Of a DNA stretch of 64,000 bases, positions 43,107 to 52,463 are shown piece after piece (positions within the stretch are counted from its first letter, which is position 1; every line of letters begins with the position of its first letter). Position numbers and translations under genes: made by a program. Source of the DNA: Luteirhabdus salina (GTDB lineage: Bacteria; Bacteroidota; Bacteroidia; Flavobacteriales; Flavobacteriaceae); assembly GCA_025384855.1 (NCBI GenBank), contig JALAHT010000001.1, positions 625,064 to 689,063 of the forward strand. Reading direction: 5' to 3'. Under the pieces are notes generated by a model that saw only the letters and a program-made list of their open reading frames with translations, searched no databases and was not told the origin of the DNA.

Positions 43107-44453
43107 TTAAAGCATATGTGGTATGTCAGAAGCCAATGTTGGATATGAGAAAATCATTGTTCTAATCTCATTGACTTTCATCTTTGTTTTTATGGCCATT
43201 GCAAAAAGATTGATTGTTTCTTCTGTATGTGGTCCGATTAGATGCGCACCCAAAATTGTTTGAGTTTCTTCCTCAATGATAGTTTTGAATGCATATTCTT
43301 TTACATTCAATCTTTTGGCATTAAACCAACTGCCAACTTCCTTAAAATTTACTCGAATATTGTAATTTAGCTCTTTGGCTCTCGATTCAGTATAACCAAC
43401 AGATGCCATAGCAGGCAAAGTAAAAACTACCGTTGGCATAGGTGGATAACTTGCTTCTTTATAATTGCCCTGGATGATATTTGAGGCAACCGTATGACCT
43501 TCCAAAACAGCAACCGGCGTTAATGGCAAACCTTCTGAATCTGTCGCATCGCCCGCTGAATAAACATTGGGATTTGAAGTACTTTGAAGATATTCGTTAA
43601 CGGTAACGCCTTTTTTGGTATAAGCTATGTTGGCTTTGTCCAAATCCAAATCAAATATTGCAGGTGGTCGTCCAGCAGAATTAAAAACCGCTTCAGCTTC
43701 AAAAAACTCTGTTTTCTCTGTGGATTTACCCTCTACACGATACTGGCCATCCACTCTCTCAATAGCTGTAACATCCGTATTAAGAATAAGTTTTATGCCC
43801 AACTCTTCTGTGGCTGAAACAAGATATTTTACAATATCCTGTTCAAAATTTTCCAAGGGATTTTCCCCACGATGAACAATAGTAACTTCTGCACCACATC
43901 GAGCTGCAATGTGCGCAAACTCAAAGGCGATATAGCCGCCACCGATGAATAATAACGATTTTGGCAATTCTTCTAAATTCAAGAAATCGGTACTGGATTT
44001 GGCAAAATGGCCGCCTTCGAATTCTAAAACCCTTGGCTTGGAACCCGATGCGATTACAATTTTGTTGGCCTTCACTTTTTCGTTTCCAACTTCTAATGTG
44101 TTATCTGTTAGAAATTTTGCTGAACTATGAAAGGTATCTATGCCATTCTTTTCATATCCTTTTTCAATTTTCGGTGGCATTGCATCCACAAAGGACTGTT
44201 TAAAGGCCATTATGTCCTTCCAATTAACTTTAGGTATGGTATCAATGCCATTGCCTTTAAGTCTTTTCGCAAAATCCCGTACTTCCGTAGCGCCTATAAT
44301 CACTTTTTTTGGGTCGCAACCTCTCAAAGCACAAGTGCCACCGTAGGGTAATTCATCGGTTATTCCGACTGTCAGGCCTTTTGAGGCACATTTATTGGCG
44401 ATGGTCATTCCTGCCATTCCCGAACCAATAATGAATACATCGTATTCTTTCAT
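43107..44453 (-). CDS. Mercuric-reductase-like flavoprotein
   Basis: A 448-aa FAD/NAD(P) oxidoreductase of the MerA/glutathione-reductase class: GSGMAGMTIA (FAD), redox pair in GGTCALRGCDPKK, GGGYIAFEFA (NAD(P)), YSAGD (FAD). The C-terminal Cys pair and N-terminal HMA domain of classical MerA are both absent, and the sequence ends at FSYPTLASDIPHML. Operon position, directly after MerTP, argues for a role in Hg(II) reduction, but lacking the usual C-terminal Cys it may pass the metal differently or act on another thiol or metal. Confidence 0.8.
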   Translation of the reverse strand: MKEYDVFIIGSGMAGMTIANKCASKGLTVGITDELPYGGTCALRGCDPKKVIIGATEVRDFAKRLKGNGIDTIPKVNWKDIMAFKQSFVDAMPPKIEKGYEKNGIDTFHSSAKFLTDNTLEVGNEKVKANKIVIASGSKPRVLEFEGGHFAKSSTDFLNLEELPKSLLFIGGGYIAFEFAHIAARCGAEVTIVHRGENPLENFEQDIVKYLVSATEELGIKLILNTDVTAIERVDGQYRVEGKSTEKTEFFEAEAVFNSAGRPPAIFDLDLDKANIAYTKKGVTVNEYLQSTSNPNVYSAGDATDSEGLPLTPVAVLEGHTVASNIIQGNYKEASYPPMPTVVFTLPAMASVGYTESRAKELNYNIRVNFKEVGSWFNAKRLNVKEYAFKTIIEEETQTILGAHLIGPHTEETINLFAMAIKTKMKVNEIRTMIFSYPTLASDIPHML

Positions 44454-44454
44454 A

Positions 44455-45063
44455 CTAATTGATTTGTTTTTTGTCGGTTACTTTATAGCCTGTTGAGTTA
44501 ATTGCTTTCTCGATTTCCTTTTCATTCGTTTTGGTTTGGTCAAATTCAATAATGGCATTCCCCTTTTCGTAGGACACTTTTGAGGCTACAATTCCGTTGA
44601 GTTTATTTACTTCGTGGTTGACGTGCTCTTCGCAACCTGCACAAGTCATCCCTTTAATATCAAAATTTACCGTATGGATATTGGATTGATTGACTATAAC
44701 CACTTCTTTCCTGTTATCCGGATAAAAGATGTGAGAGTAATATGGAAAACTTATGGATATAGCCGCAAATAGCGTAATACCAATTAAAAAACCTTTAGTT
44801 TGAAACCACTTTGGCTTTGCATCTACTTCACAACAATCCTCTGCTTTTTTCGGTTTTAGATAATCATACCACGCATAACCAATTGCTATGACAGCGATGC
44901 CAATTAAATAGGGTCTAAAGGGTTCCATCCAAGATAAAGCGGATGCACTTCCCCCAACGCCAGCTATTAATGCAATAACTGGTGGTATGCAACAAGATGA
45001 TGCAGCTACAGCAGCAAACAAACCTGTATAAGCTGCATTTTTCGATGTTTTTACGGTACTCAT
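44455..45063 (-). CDS. merTP: MerT-MerP fusion, mercuric ion transporter
   Basis: A 202-aa protein. The first half is MerT-like: three helices with the Hg-binding pair in SSCCIPPV and a second CC in EDCCEVD. The second half, about residues 130-195, is a MerP/HMA domain with GMTCAGC. In most mer operons these are two proteins; the fusion is typical of Bacteroidota. It takes Hg2+ from the periplasmic HMA domain through the membrane to the cytoplasmic reductase encoded 1 bp downstream. Confidence 0.9.
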   Translation of the reverse strand: MSTVKTSKNAAYTGLFAAVAASSCCIPPVIALIAGVGGSASALSWMEPFRPYLIGIAVIAIGYAWYDYLKPKKAEDCCEVDAKPKWFQTKGFLIGITLFAAISISFPYYSHIFYPDNRKEVVIVNQSNIHTVNFDIKGMTCAGCEEHVNHEVNKLNGIVASKVSYEKGNAIIEFDQTKTNEKEIEKAINSTGYKVTDKKQIN

Positions 45064-45073
45064 TATTAAAAAT

Positions 45074-45445
45074 TTATGCTGTTTTTCTTTTTAATTTAAT
45101 TGACTTAAAAATACTATCCAGAATATCCGTCTCATCCTCGTTCAATGAATAGTATAAGGTTTGCCCTTCTCGCCTTGAGCTTATAATATCTGCATCTTTC
45201 ATTTTTCGTATATGCTGTGAAACCGCGGGAACACTCATACCTAAAATGTCGGATAAATCACAAGGGCACAGTTCTTTTTCCATATTTAAGAGGAATAGAA
45301 TTTTTAAACGTACCTCATTACCTGAAATGGACAGTAGTTTTGTTATTTCACTAAAATCATTGGTCATACCATCAATGACAGTTTTGCAGTTTAGTAACTG
45401 TTTATGGTCAGCTTCAGCTCTCGTACAAGAAATTTCCATTTTCAT
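45074..45445 (-). CDS. ArsR/SmtB-family repressor of the mer operon
   Basis: A 123-aa winged-helix regulator. ELCPCDLSDIL carries a C-x-C pair near the HTH, a common metal-sensing site, and MSVPAVSQHIRKMKDADII is the recognition helix. It leads the operon and replaces the MerR protein found in other phyla. Either ATG, at 45445 or 45439, could serve. A dyad just upstream is its likely operator. Confidence 0.85.
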   Translation of the reverse strand: MKMEISCTRAEADHKQLLNCKTVIDGMTNDFSEITKLLSISGNEVRLKILFLLNMEKELCPCDLSDILGMSVPAVSQHIRKMKDADIISSRREGQTLYYSLNEDETDILDSIFKSIKLKRKTA

Positions 45446-45463
45446 AATAACTATTTAGACGAA

Positions 45464-45505
45464 CAAAGGTATAATTAATTACGTATTTAAGCAAATACTT
45501 AAATA
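45464..45505 (-). promoter_or_regulatory. mer operon promoter and ArsR operator
   Basis: On the minus strand: TACCTTTG (45471-45464) is the -7 element, with TTG at 45494-45492, a 20-bp spacer. A perfect dyad TATTTAAG-N6-CTTAAATA at 45484-45505 covers the -33 element, where an ArsR-type repressor would block polymerase. Confidence 0.6.
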
Positions 45506-45679
45506 TAAATCTTCTTCAATTGTAGCTTTGAGTTTAATTGTATCAACTATAACAGCTGATGCTATGCTTTAATGATTTAACTTCTGAACGATTTATATAG
45601 CAGTATCACTTCTGAGATGAATTGTAACACAATATCCTTTAAGCTCTTTGTTAACTCTAAAAATAGTTCTTTCATAATT

Positions 45680-46312
45680 CTAATGTTTTTGAAGGGACTT
45701 TAATATGGTCAATGCAATAGGTTGGATGTTATTGAAATCTGAAATATACTTGCCTTCATCCTCATTACTCAAAAACCCCAATTCCAAAAGAAGCGAGGTA
45801 CAATCATCAATAGTTTCCCGAAGCACTTGAAAGTTGGCAAACTTTACACCTCTACTTTCATATCCTAATTGTTTATTGAGTGCAGCTTGTAGCAGAAATG
45901 CAAGCCAAGTGGCATCATCAGAATATTTGGATGTTACACCTGCCACATAAACTTCTACACCTCTGGCATTTGGATTATCCGAATGATTAGAATGCAAGGA
46001 CACAAACAAATCGGCTTTTAGAGCTTTGGCCAACTTCGACCTTTGCGATAAAAAAATGAGCGTATCGGTGTACCTGGTTAAGTAAATTTCCAAAGGTTTA
46101 TCTAACTCATCATTCAACTTTAAAATGGCATTTGCAATATTGAGTACAACATCCTTTTCTTGGATGCCATTTACACCTATCGCACCGGAATCTTTTCCAC
46201 CGTGTCCAACGTCAATTACAATTCGTTTTTGAGCACTCGTTCCCTGTCCGAAAATGAGGCACATTTTCAAAAGCAAAAAGACAAAACTGACGTTTTTGAG
46301 CACTTTTTTCAT
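45680..46312 (-). CDS. N-acetylmuramoyl-L-alanine amidase
   Basis: A 210-aa Amidase_3 enzyme starting at the ATG at 46312, which gives a good signal peptide (MKKVLKN...TSAQ). Zinc ligands are visible in IDVGHGGKDSGA, the Glu of IQEKDVV, and SLHSNHSD, with the catalytic Glu in LLLELGFLSNEDE. It cleaves peptide stems from glycan in the periplasm. Placed divergently next to the tra operon, it probably opens the wall for the conjugation machine; such amidases are usual there. Confidence 0.88.
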   Translation of the reverse strand: MKKVLKNVSFVFLLLKMCLIFGQGTSAQKRIVIDVGHGGKDSGAIGVNGIQEKDVVLNIANAILKLNDELDKPLEIYLTRYTDTLIFLSQRSKLAKALKADLFVSLHSNHSDNPNARGVEVYVAGVTSKYSDDATWLAFLLQAALNKQLGYESRGVKFANFQVLRETIDDCTSLLLELGFLSNEDEGKYISDFNNIQPIALTILKSLQKH

Positions 46313-46501
46313 TTTCAATTTTCGGGTTATCAACAACTTCACTTCAAAAATCCATAGAATTTGATGTCAAATAATAGCAACGGAATTTAAACAATATCAA
46401 ATAATATTTTATTCACAAATATTTGATTTTCAGATATTTATATTCAAATATATGTAAATTTCCCATAACGAAAACAACACAAAAATTTAAACTGTTACGT
46501 T

Positions 46502-46789
46502 ATGAAAAAATCACTCTATTTAGCATCCTTTCTTTCGCTCTTATCCACTTCGCTATTTGCTCAAATTGGTGGCATTGAAGATTCCGTTAACGATGTGGGC
46601 GATACCATCCGCACCGTATTTCCAATTTTACTCGGTGTCATTTTCCTTGTTGGATTCCTCTTTAATGCAGGGCATTTCTTTGGCGAAAATGCCGACCTCA
46701 AAAAAGGGATTACCCGAGTACTTGTTTTTGTTTTAATAGCTGGTGCTGTAGTAGGCATCTTCACATACCTCATAGGAATTGTTGTATAA
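46502..46789 (+). CDS. traE: Conjugation protein TraE (DUF4134)
   Basis: A 95-aa protein with a signal peptide (MKKSLYLASFLSLLSTSLFAQ) and two hydrophobic helices with GENADLKKG between them. This is the DUF4134 profile of TraE in CTnDOT-like elements, comparable in size and layout to VirB2 pilins. First gene of the transfer operon. Confidence 0.88.
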   Translation: MKKSLYLASFLSLLSTSLFAQIGGIEDSVNDVGDTIRTVFPILLGVIFLVGFLFNAGHFFGENADLKKGITRVLVFVLIAGAVVGIFTYLIGIVV

Positions 46790-46791
46790 GG

Positions 46792-47076
46792 ATGAAGAAG
46801 TTTGAGGTCTATAAAAACATCAGGAAACGGGCGGTCATTTTTGGGCTGCCCATTTCCCTGTTTGCCTTAATGATGGTTTCCATTCTTGCATCGCTATTAA
46901 TCATCATTTTTTCTTTCAGTTTTGGGATAATTATAGGTGTACTGGTTTTCAATGCCGGGCTTTACGTGGCATTGACAAGAATAACCCATAACCCTCAGCT
47001 ATTTCAAACATCTAACGCATTCCCTAAAATTATCAGTAACAAGCGTAATTCAGGTTTCGACTATGAACAAGATTAA
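46792..47076 (+). CDS. traF: Conjugation protein TraF (DUF4133)
   Basis: A 94-aa protein, basic N-terminus and two membrane helices, like VirB3. It follows TraE by 2 bp and overlaps TraG by 14 bp, the standard order. Confidence 0.88.
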   Translation: MKKFEVYKNIRKRAVIFGLPISLFALMMVSILASLLIIIFSFSFGIIIGVLVFNAGLYVALTRITHNPQLFQTSNAFPKIISNKRNSGFDYEQD

Positions 47077-49465
47077 CCTTTCTATATATCAACCGATTGC
47101 AGATATTCAAGACAATATCGTGTTTGCCAATAATGGCAATGTCGTTTTGTGTTATGAAGGGAATTTGCCAGAAATCTATTCCTTATCTGAAAAGGACTTT
47201 GAGGATATGCACGGTGCTTGGTTTCAGGCTCTGAAATCATTGCCTGTTGGGACTGTGGTTCACAAACAGGATATCTGCCTCAAGAAATCCTATACTTCAG
47301 AACAACTTCCTTCTACAACCTTTCTGGGAAAAGCAACATACGAGCATTTTAAAGGTCGTGAACACATAGAACATAAGTGTTATCTGTTCTTCATTTTGAC
47401 CAAGAACAAGGCACTTAATAATTCAAAATATGTCAATCCGTTCCGGAAGGTTTCCAAGGGAATTGTGCAAGAACTGGATGACAACGTTAAGAGCTTCATC
47501 AACTCGGTAAGCGATTCTGTTTCCTTCATCAACAATAGCCGAAAGATGGAATTTATTTCGCTTAGAGCGAAAGAGATTCAGCAACTTACGAATGGCTATT
47601 TCAATGGTTTCAACGAAGGCTTTGATACCGACATCATCCTTGATAAAAAAAGTGTCAATATTGGCGAAAACCATTTTGATGCCCTGGCCATCAATAGCGA
47701 ACTGTGCTTTGGCGAAAGTGTACAGAGTAGCAAGACCAATGAGAAATTCACTTCTGACGATTTTGTGTTTCATCAAGGGTTTATTGATGGTTTGGGGCTT
47801 ACGCTTAACGAGAACCATATCGTCAATCAAATTCTCTATCTCGATGACAAACAAAAGTGGCGCAAATTGCTGGATAAGAAAGTCGAGGAACTGAACAAAA
47901 GTTCAAACTTCGGGTCGCAGAACAAGGTCGTCCTTGGGAAGATTCAGCACATCCTTGACCAAATCAATGCCGATGATAATGCACGAATCATTCGCGGGCA
48001 CTTGAACATCGTGTATTGGTCTAAAGATGCCAAAGAGCTTGATAAGATAACCTCGAAAATTAAAACCGAATTTAAGGAACTGGATATCATCCCATACTAT
48101 CCAAGAGGCGAGGAACGGAAGAATTATATTCTGAACAGCTACTGCTGTTTTTCATCCAATTTCTCAAATAACGATTTATACGTTACCGATTTGAAGCACG
48201 CTCTCTGCCTGTTTATCAATAATACGAATTACAAGTCCGATGCGAAAGGAATCATCTTCAATGACCGTGAACACAACATTCCCGTCCTAAAGGATGTTTG
48301 GGATGAGCGCAAGAAGCGCATCAAGGCACGGAACTTTGCCATCTTCGCACCAACGGGCGAAGGAAAATCGTTTTTGGCCAATAACATTCTGCGCCAATAT
48401 TTTGAGAGTGGTGTCCGATTGGTCATTATCGACCTTGGTGGATCCTACACCAAATTTGCTAAACTCTACCCAGAAAAATATACAGTACTGCGCTATGAAA
48501 GCGGAAAGAACCTGGGCATAAATCCATTCTACATAAGTAATGCAAAAGACCTTACACCGGAACGTTTGGAAGACCTATCGGTTTTCCTCTTTGAGTTGTT
48601 TGCATCGGACTTGAAAGTAACCAAAGCACAATCGGTTTCCGTTAAAAAGATATTGCGCCATTATTATGACAGCACTTCAGAAAACCACTCTTTAGATGGT
48701 TTCTACAGCTTTATAGAAAGGAACCAGAAAGATCTTCTGAGCACCCTTAAAATCCATCCCGACTATTTCAATGTTACGAGCTTCTTGCACGTGATGTCAG
48801 AATATGTCGGCGATGGTCTATATAGCTTTTTATTTGAAGTGAGTGAAGACCAGACCTATAAAATTGAAGATAAACGATTGATAGTTTTTGAACTGGATGA
48901 AGTCAAGGACAATAAGGAAATTCTGTCGGTAATGTTGAAGCTGATTAAGTCAGCTATCCAAAGAACCATTTGGAAAAACCGTGCTGAAAAAGGCATCATT
49001 CTTTTCGATGAGTTTGCCAAACAACTGAAGTTTGACAATGTACTGGAAAGTGTCGAATTTTATTACCAAGCCATCCGTAAGCAGAATGGTGCAATTGGTA
49101 TTATTCTTCAGTCAATCAATCAGCTGCCAAACAATTCTACTTCAGCAAGCATACTCGAAAATACACAGGTCATTTATAGCCTGAACAATGAAAAAGGTTA
49201 TGACGAATTGGTCAAACGTCTTAACCTATCTAGCCACGACCTGAACCAATTAAAGTCCATCAAGAACAACCTTACCGGACCGCGGAAGTACACCGAAATG
49301 TTTATCAAAATCGGTAGGGAAAGCAACATCTTCCGTCTTGAAGTTCCGAAGGAAGTGTATGCCGCCTATCTGACCGACGGTAAAGAAAATGAGGAAATAA
49401 TGAAGCTCTACGAAGAGCATCACGATATGCAAAAAGCAATCATTCAATTCACATCTAAAACATAA
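47063..49465 (+). CDS. traG: Conjugation ATPase TraG (VirB4-like)
   Basis: An 800-aa VirB4-class ATPase. Walker A in APTGEGKSF (residues 429-437), Walker B with ILFDEFAKQ, and a late LQSINQLP motif. It powers pilus assembly and substrate transfer on the inner membrane. The length and order are normal for the Bacteroidetes-type transfer system. Confidence 0.92.
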   Translation: MNKINLSIYQPIADIQDNIVFANNGNVVLCYEGNLPEIYSLSEKDFEDMHGAWFQALKSLPVGTVVHKQDICLKKSYTSEQLPSTTFLGKATYEHFKGREHIEHKCYLFFILTKNKALNNSKYVNPFRKVSKGIVQELDDNVKSFINSVSDSVSFINNSRKMEFISLRAKEIQQLTNGYFNGFNEGFDTDIILDKKSVNIGENHFDALAINSELCFGESVQSSKTNEKFTSDDFVFHQGFIDGLGLTLNENHIVNQILYLDDKQKWRKLLDKKVEELNKSSNFGSQNKVVLGKIQHILDQINADDNARIIRGHLNIVYWSKDAKELDKITSKIKTEFKELDIIPYYPRGEERKNYILNSYCCFSSNFSNNDLYVTDLKHALCLFINNTNYKSDAKGIIFNDREHNIPVLKDVWDERKKRIKARNFAIFAPTGEGKSFLANNILRQYFESGVRLVIIDLGGSYTKFAKLYPEKYTVLRYESGKNLGINPFYISNAKDLTPERLEDLSVFLFELFASDLKVTKAQSVSVKKILRHYYDSTSENHSLDGFYSFIERNQKDLLSTLKIHPDYFNVTSFLHVMSEYVGDGLYSFLFEVSEDQTYKIEDKRLIVFELDEVKDNKEILSVMLKLIKSAIQRTIWKNRAEKGIILFDEFAKQLKFDNVLESVEFYYQAIRKQNGAIGIILQSINQLPNNSTSASILENTQVIYSLNNEKGYDELVKRLNLSSHDLNQLKSIKNNLTGPRKYTEMFIKIGRESNIFRLEVPKEVYAAYLTDGKENEEIMKLYEEHHDMQKAIIQFTSKT

Positions 49466-49469
49466 TATT

Positions 49470-50051
49470 ATGAAGACAAAGATTAAAATTTTAGTAATGG
49501 CAGTAGCCTTGACACTATTTATGTCTAGCCGTGCAACTGCCCAAGGAATGCCGGTTTACGACAACACCAACTTCATCAGTTTGGTAAAACAACTTTTGGA
49601 ATCCGGTAAACAGACGGCAGAAATGATTAAATCCGTAAAATTCCTAAAGGATGCCAAAGAAGCTATTGAGAAAGTATCGAGCGTCGTCCAACAACTAAGG
49701 GCGGTTGAGGAAATTGCTCAGAACAATCAGCGCCTTATTAATGTAATGCAGAATGATTTACAGGACATTTTGAACTCGCCATATATAAAGCCCGAGGAAA
49801 TTAATCGTATAGCTCAATCTTTTGATGCTATAGTTCAAAACTCATTGGACACGGTAGACTTTATGGGTGAAATCTTGTCCAGCGATAATCTAAAAATGTC
49901 TGATGCCGAACGTGCCGAAGTGTTAAAACAGAAAGAACAAGAATCAAAAGAAATGGTTTCCAACATCACTACTAAAACGAAGCGCTATCGTGATATTATT
50001 TCCTTTAGAAAAATGCAAGACAAAGTAAATAACCGAGAAACGAATTACTAA
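49470..50051 (+). CDS. traI: Conjugation protein TraI (DUF4141, VirB5-like)
   Basis: A 193-aa exported protein: signal peptide ending near SRATAQG, then coiled-coil helices. In CTnDOT this place after TraG (and TraH) is TraI, a DUF4141 protein, similar in layout to the pilus-tip protein VirB5. Its last codon overlaps the start of TraJ. Confidence 0.75.
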   Translation: MKTKIKILVMAVALTLFMSSRATAQGMPVYDNTNFISLVKQLLESGKQTAEMIKSVKFLKDAKEAIEKVSSVVQQLRAVEEIAQNNQRLINVMQNDLQDILNSPYIKPEEINRIAQSFDAIVQNSLDTVDFMGEILSSDNLKMSDAERAEVLKQKEQESKEMVSNITTKTKRYRDIISFRKMQDKVNNRETNY

Positions 50052-50875
50052 TGAGTTTTGGGCTTGAATATGTGGATGCCGTCTTTCAGACGATACAGGC
50101 CAGTGATTTTTCGCAATACACTATTGCCGGAATGAAAACACTTGCCGTATTGTTCTTTCTGGTCAATATCCTTAAAAAATATAACGAGGGTGTGGCCAAT
50201 AAAGACGGTTACACTTGGGGATTGAGTCCGGGCGAACTGGCCAAGAATTTTGCCATTGTCCTACTGGTCATATTTTCAACGCAGGTGTTGGGATTCTTTG
50301 ATGGGATATTGGTGGCCATCGAGGGACAATATAGGGGCACAGCACCTGCGTTACTTCCATTACAAATGCAGGATATTCCTATCGAAGAAGATGTTAGTGT
50401 CATTGAGGTAGCCAAGTCTGCTATGACGCTTTTATATGAAGCCTTGGTAACACCCCTTTACGGTTTCAAAATATTTGCATTTATCATTAGCCTTTTTCTC
50501 TGGATATTGGATTTGTTCATCTATCCGCTATTCTTGGCAGAGCGTTTTTTCCTTTTGGGAATAATGCAGGCATTCTTCCCTTTGGTCATTAGCCTTGCGG
50601 TCTTTGAAAAATTTCGTTCGCTCGCCTACACCTTCTTTAAGTTGTACGCTGCCGTTTATATGCTCGTGCCAGCCTTTTTCTTGGTCAATGTATTTATAAA
50701 TGCCATTTATACGGAAATCAACACCAATTTCTGGGTCAACCTATTCGGAACGGAAACAGGTCAGGGCTTTTTTGCACCCGTCGTTCAATTGGGTTCTGTT
50801 GGATTTATTGTCTTCTTAAAATTCAAATTGTACAGACGTGCCACATCCTTTACGCTCAGACTCTTTACCAACTAA
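50051..50875 (+). CDS. traJ: Conjugation protein TraJ (VirB6-like)
   Basis: A 274-aa protein with six or seven membrane helices, like VirB6, the inner-membrane channel piece. It overlaps the TraI stop by 1 bp (TAATG). Confidence 0.88.
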   Translation: MSFGLEYVDAVFQTIQASDFSQYTIAGMKTLAVLFFLVNILKKYNEGVANKDGYTWGLSPGELAKNFAIVLLVIFSTQVLGFFDGILVAIEGQYRGTAPALLPLQMQDIPIEEDVSVIEVAKSAMTLLYEALVTPLYGFKIFAFIISLFLWILDLFIYPLFLAERFFLLGIMQAFFPLVISLAVFEKFRSLAYTFFKLYAAVYMLVPAFFLVNVFINAIYTEINTNFWVNLFGTETGQGFFAPVVQLGSVGFIVFLKFKLYRRATSFTLRLFTN

Positions 50876-50886
50876 TTCAATTCAAA

Positions 50887-51501
50887 ATGAAAACACCTTA
50901 CAAGAATATTTATAACGTCCTAAAATTAAATCGGTTTATCGTTTTGGCAGTCGTTGTCTGTGCGCTGCTGTCCAGCACCTTTTCAGTTTGGATGGTATTC
51001 AACACCAATCAAAAGGCACTCAATAGCGCATTTGCCATCAATACCGATGGTAGTATTATTCCGCTGAAGCTCGTTACCCAAAAAGAGAATTTCAGGGTGG
51101 AAGCTCTGGCGCATCTGGAATTGTTTCACAACTACTTCTATAACATCGATGCCAGTAATTATGAACGGAATTTGGAAAAGGCGCTTTGGTTGGGCAATAG
51201 TTCCGTGGATAATCTATACCGTCAGAAAAAAGCGGATGGTGTCTATAATCGGTTACTACAATATTCGCTCGTTCAAAAAGTATTGAGTATTGATTCAAAA
51301 ATTTCAGAAAGCAACGGTACGTACAGTTTCACTACCACAACCATTTTTGAAATAAATAGAGGCTCTATCATCGACACCTACGAATTGGTTTCCACCGGAA
51401 ACCTGATTATGGTGGACCGGAACTTTCCCAATAATCCGCACGGACTTTTGATTACGAATTACTTCGAAAACACCCTTAAAAAATTAAACGATGAAAGTTG
51501 A
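50887..51501 (+). CDS. traK: Conjugation protein TraK (VirB8-like)
   Basis: A 204-aa bitopic protein: one helix near residues 17-38, then a periplasmic NTF2-like domain as in VirB8. It follows TraJ by 11 bp. Confidence 0.88.
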   Translation: MKTPYKNIYNVLKLNRFIVLAVVVCALLSSTFSVWMVFNTNQKALNSAFAINTDGSIIPLKLVTQKENFRVEALAHLELFHNYFYNIDASNYERNLEKALWLGNSSVDNLYRQKKADGVYNRLLQYSLVQKVLSIDSKISESNGTYSFTTTTIFEINRGSIIDTYELVSTGNLIMVDRNFPNNPHGLLITNYFENTLKKLNDES

Positions 51502-51533
51502 GCCGATAATCGGCATTTAAAACACTTACTCTT

Positions 51534-52463
51534 ATGAAAGTAGAAAAGAATAAAATAGTATTTGCGACGGTATTGGCCGTGATTTTCATATTCCTCATTT
51601 CCTATTCCGTAATGGTAATGGGCGATGACGATAGCGAGAACGAAGGCCTACAACAGACCTTAGTTCCTGATTTGGAAGAAAACCAGAAGGAATACGAGTC
51701 CAAACTCGATGCGATTAACGACCTGAAGGAAGTGCGTGAAACCAACGCACCCAGTATCTATGATGAAAAGCTGATTGATTCCCTGGGCTTTTACGACCCA
51801 GATTTACCGGAACGTGAAAAAGAACGCATTGTTGACAGTATCTATGATGCTGGCAAGATTAAGTATTCCGAAAAGCTGTATGAAAATTTAGGGCAAAGGC
51901 GAAATGTTCAACAAACAGTACCAAAGGTGGATTCAGCTGAAGTTAAAAGAGCTCAAAAAATTGAAGCTAAGGAACTGGGCTTGGAACATCAACTATTCTT
52001 TGCTGCCGATCCTAAGCCCAATGAAGTTTCAATTATTGGCAATACAGATGAAACGATTTATGTAGTCGTGGATGGCGACCAAATTGTTCAGGCAAATACC
52101 CGATTACAGATGCGCCTTACTAAATCTGCTACCATAAATGGCAAACTGATGCCAAAGAACACACCGATTTTCGGCTTTATCAGTTTTCAGCCCAATCGTG
52201 CCTTGATTGAGATTGAAAACATAAAGCACCATCCCACCAAACTCAAAGCATTCGATTTGCAAGACGGTAGCGAGGGCATCTATGTTGAGAACAATTTTAG
52301 GGAAGAAGCTACGAGAGAGGTGCTCGATGATGTTATTGGGGACATAAATATTCCGAGTGTGCCACAAGTTGGCGGACTTACACAAGTTTTCAGGCGTTCT
52401 AACCGAAGGGTAAAAGTAACCGTACTGAACAATTACAGATTAATTCTAAAACCTAAATTATGA
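51534..52463 (+). CDS. traM: Conjugation protein TraM (VirB10-like)
   Basis: A 309-aa protein: one N-terminal membrane helix (about 7-28), an acidic, charged linker with repeated ERE/EKE, and a C-terminal beta-rich domain (GKLMPKNTPIFGFI). This is the VirB10-type spanning protein. A small TraL gene, usual between TraK and TraM, is not seen in the 32-bp gap. Confidence 0.88.
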   Translation: MKVEKNKIVFATVLAVIFIFLISYSVMVMGDDDSENEGLQQTLVPDLEENQKEYESKLDAINDLKEVRETNAPSIYDEKLIDSLGFYDPDLPEREKERIVDSIYDAGKIKYSEKLYENLGQRRNVQQTVPKVDSAEVKRAQKIEAKELGLEHQLFFAADPKPNEVSIIGNTDETIYVVVDGDQIVQANTRLQMRLTKSATINGKLMPKNTPIFGFISFQPNRALIEIENIKHHPTKLKAFDLQDGSEGIYVENNFREEATREVLDDVIGDINIPSVPQVGGLTQVFRRSNRRVKVTVLNNYRLILKPKL

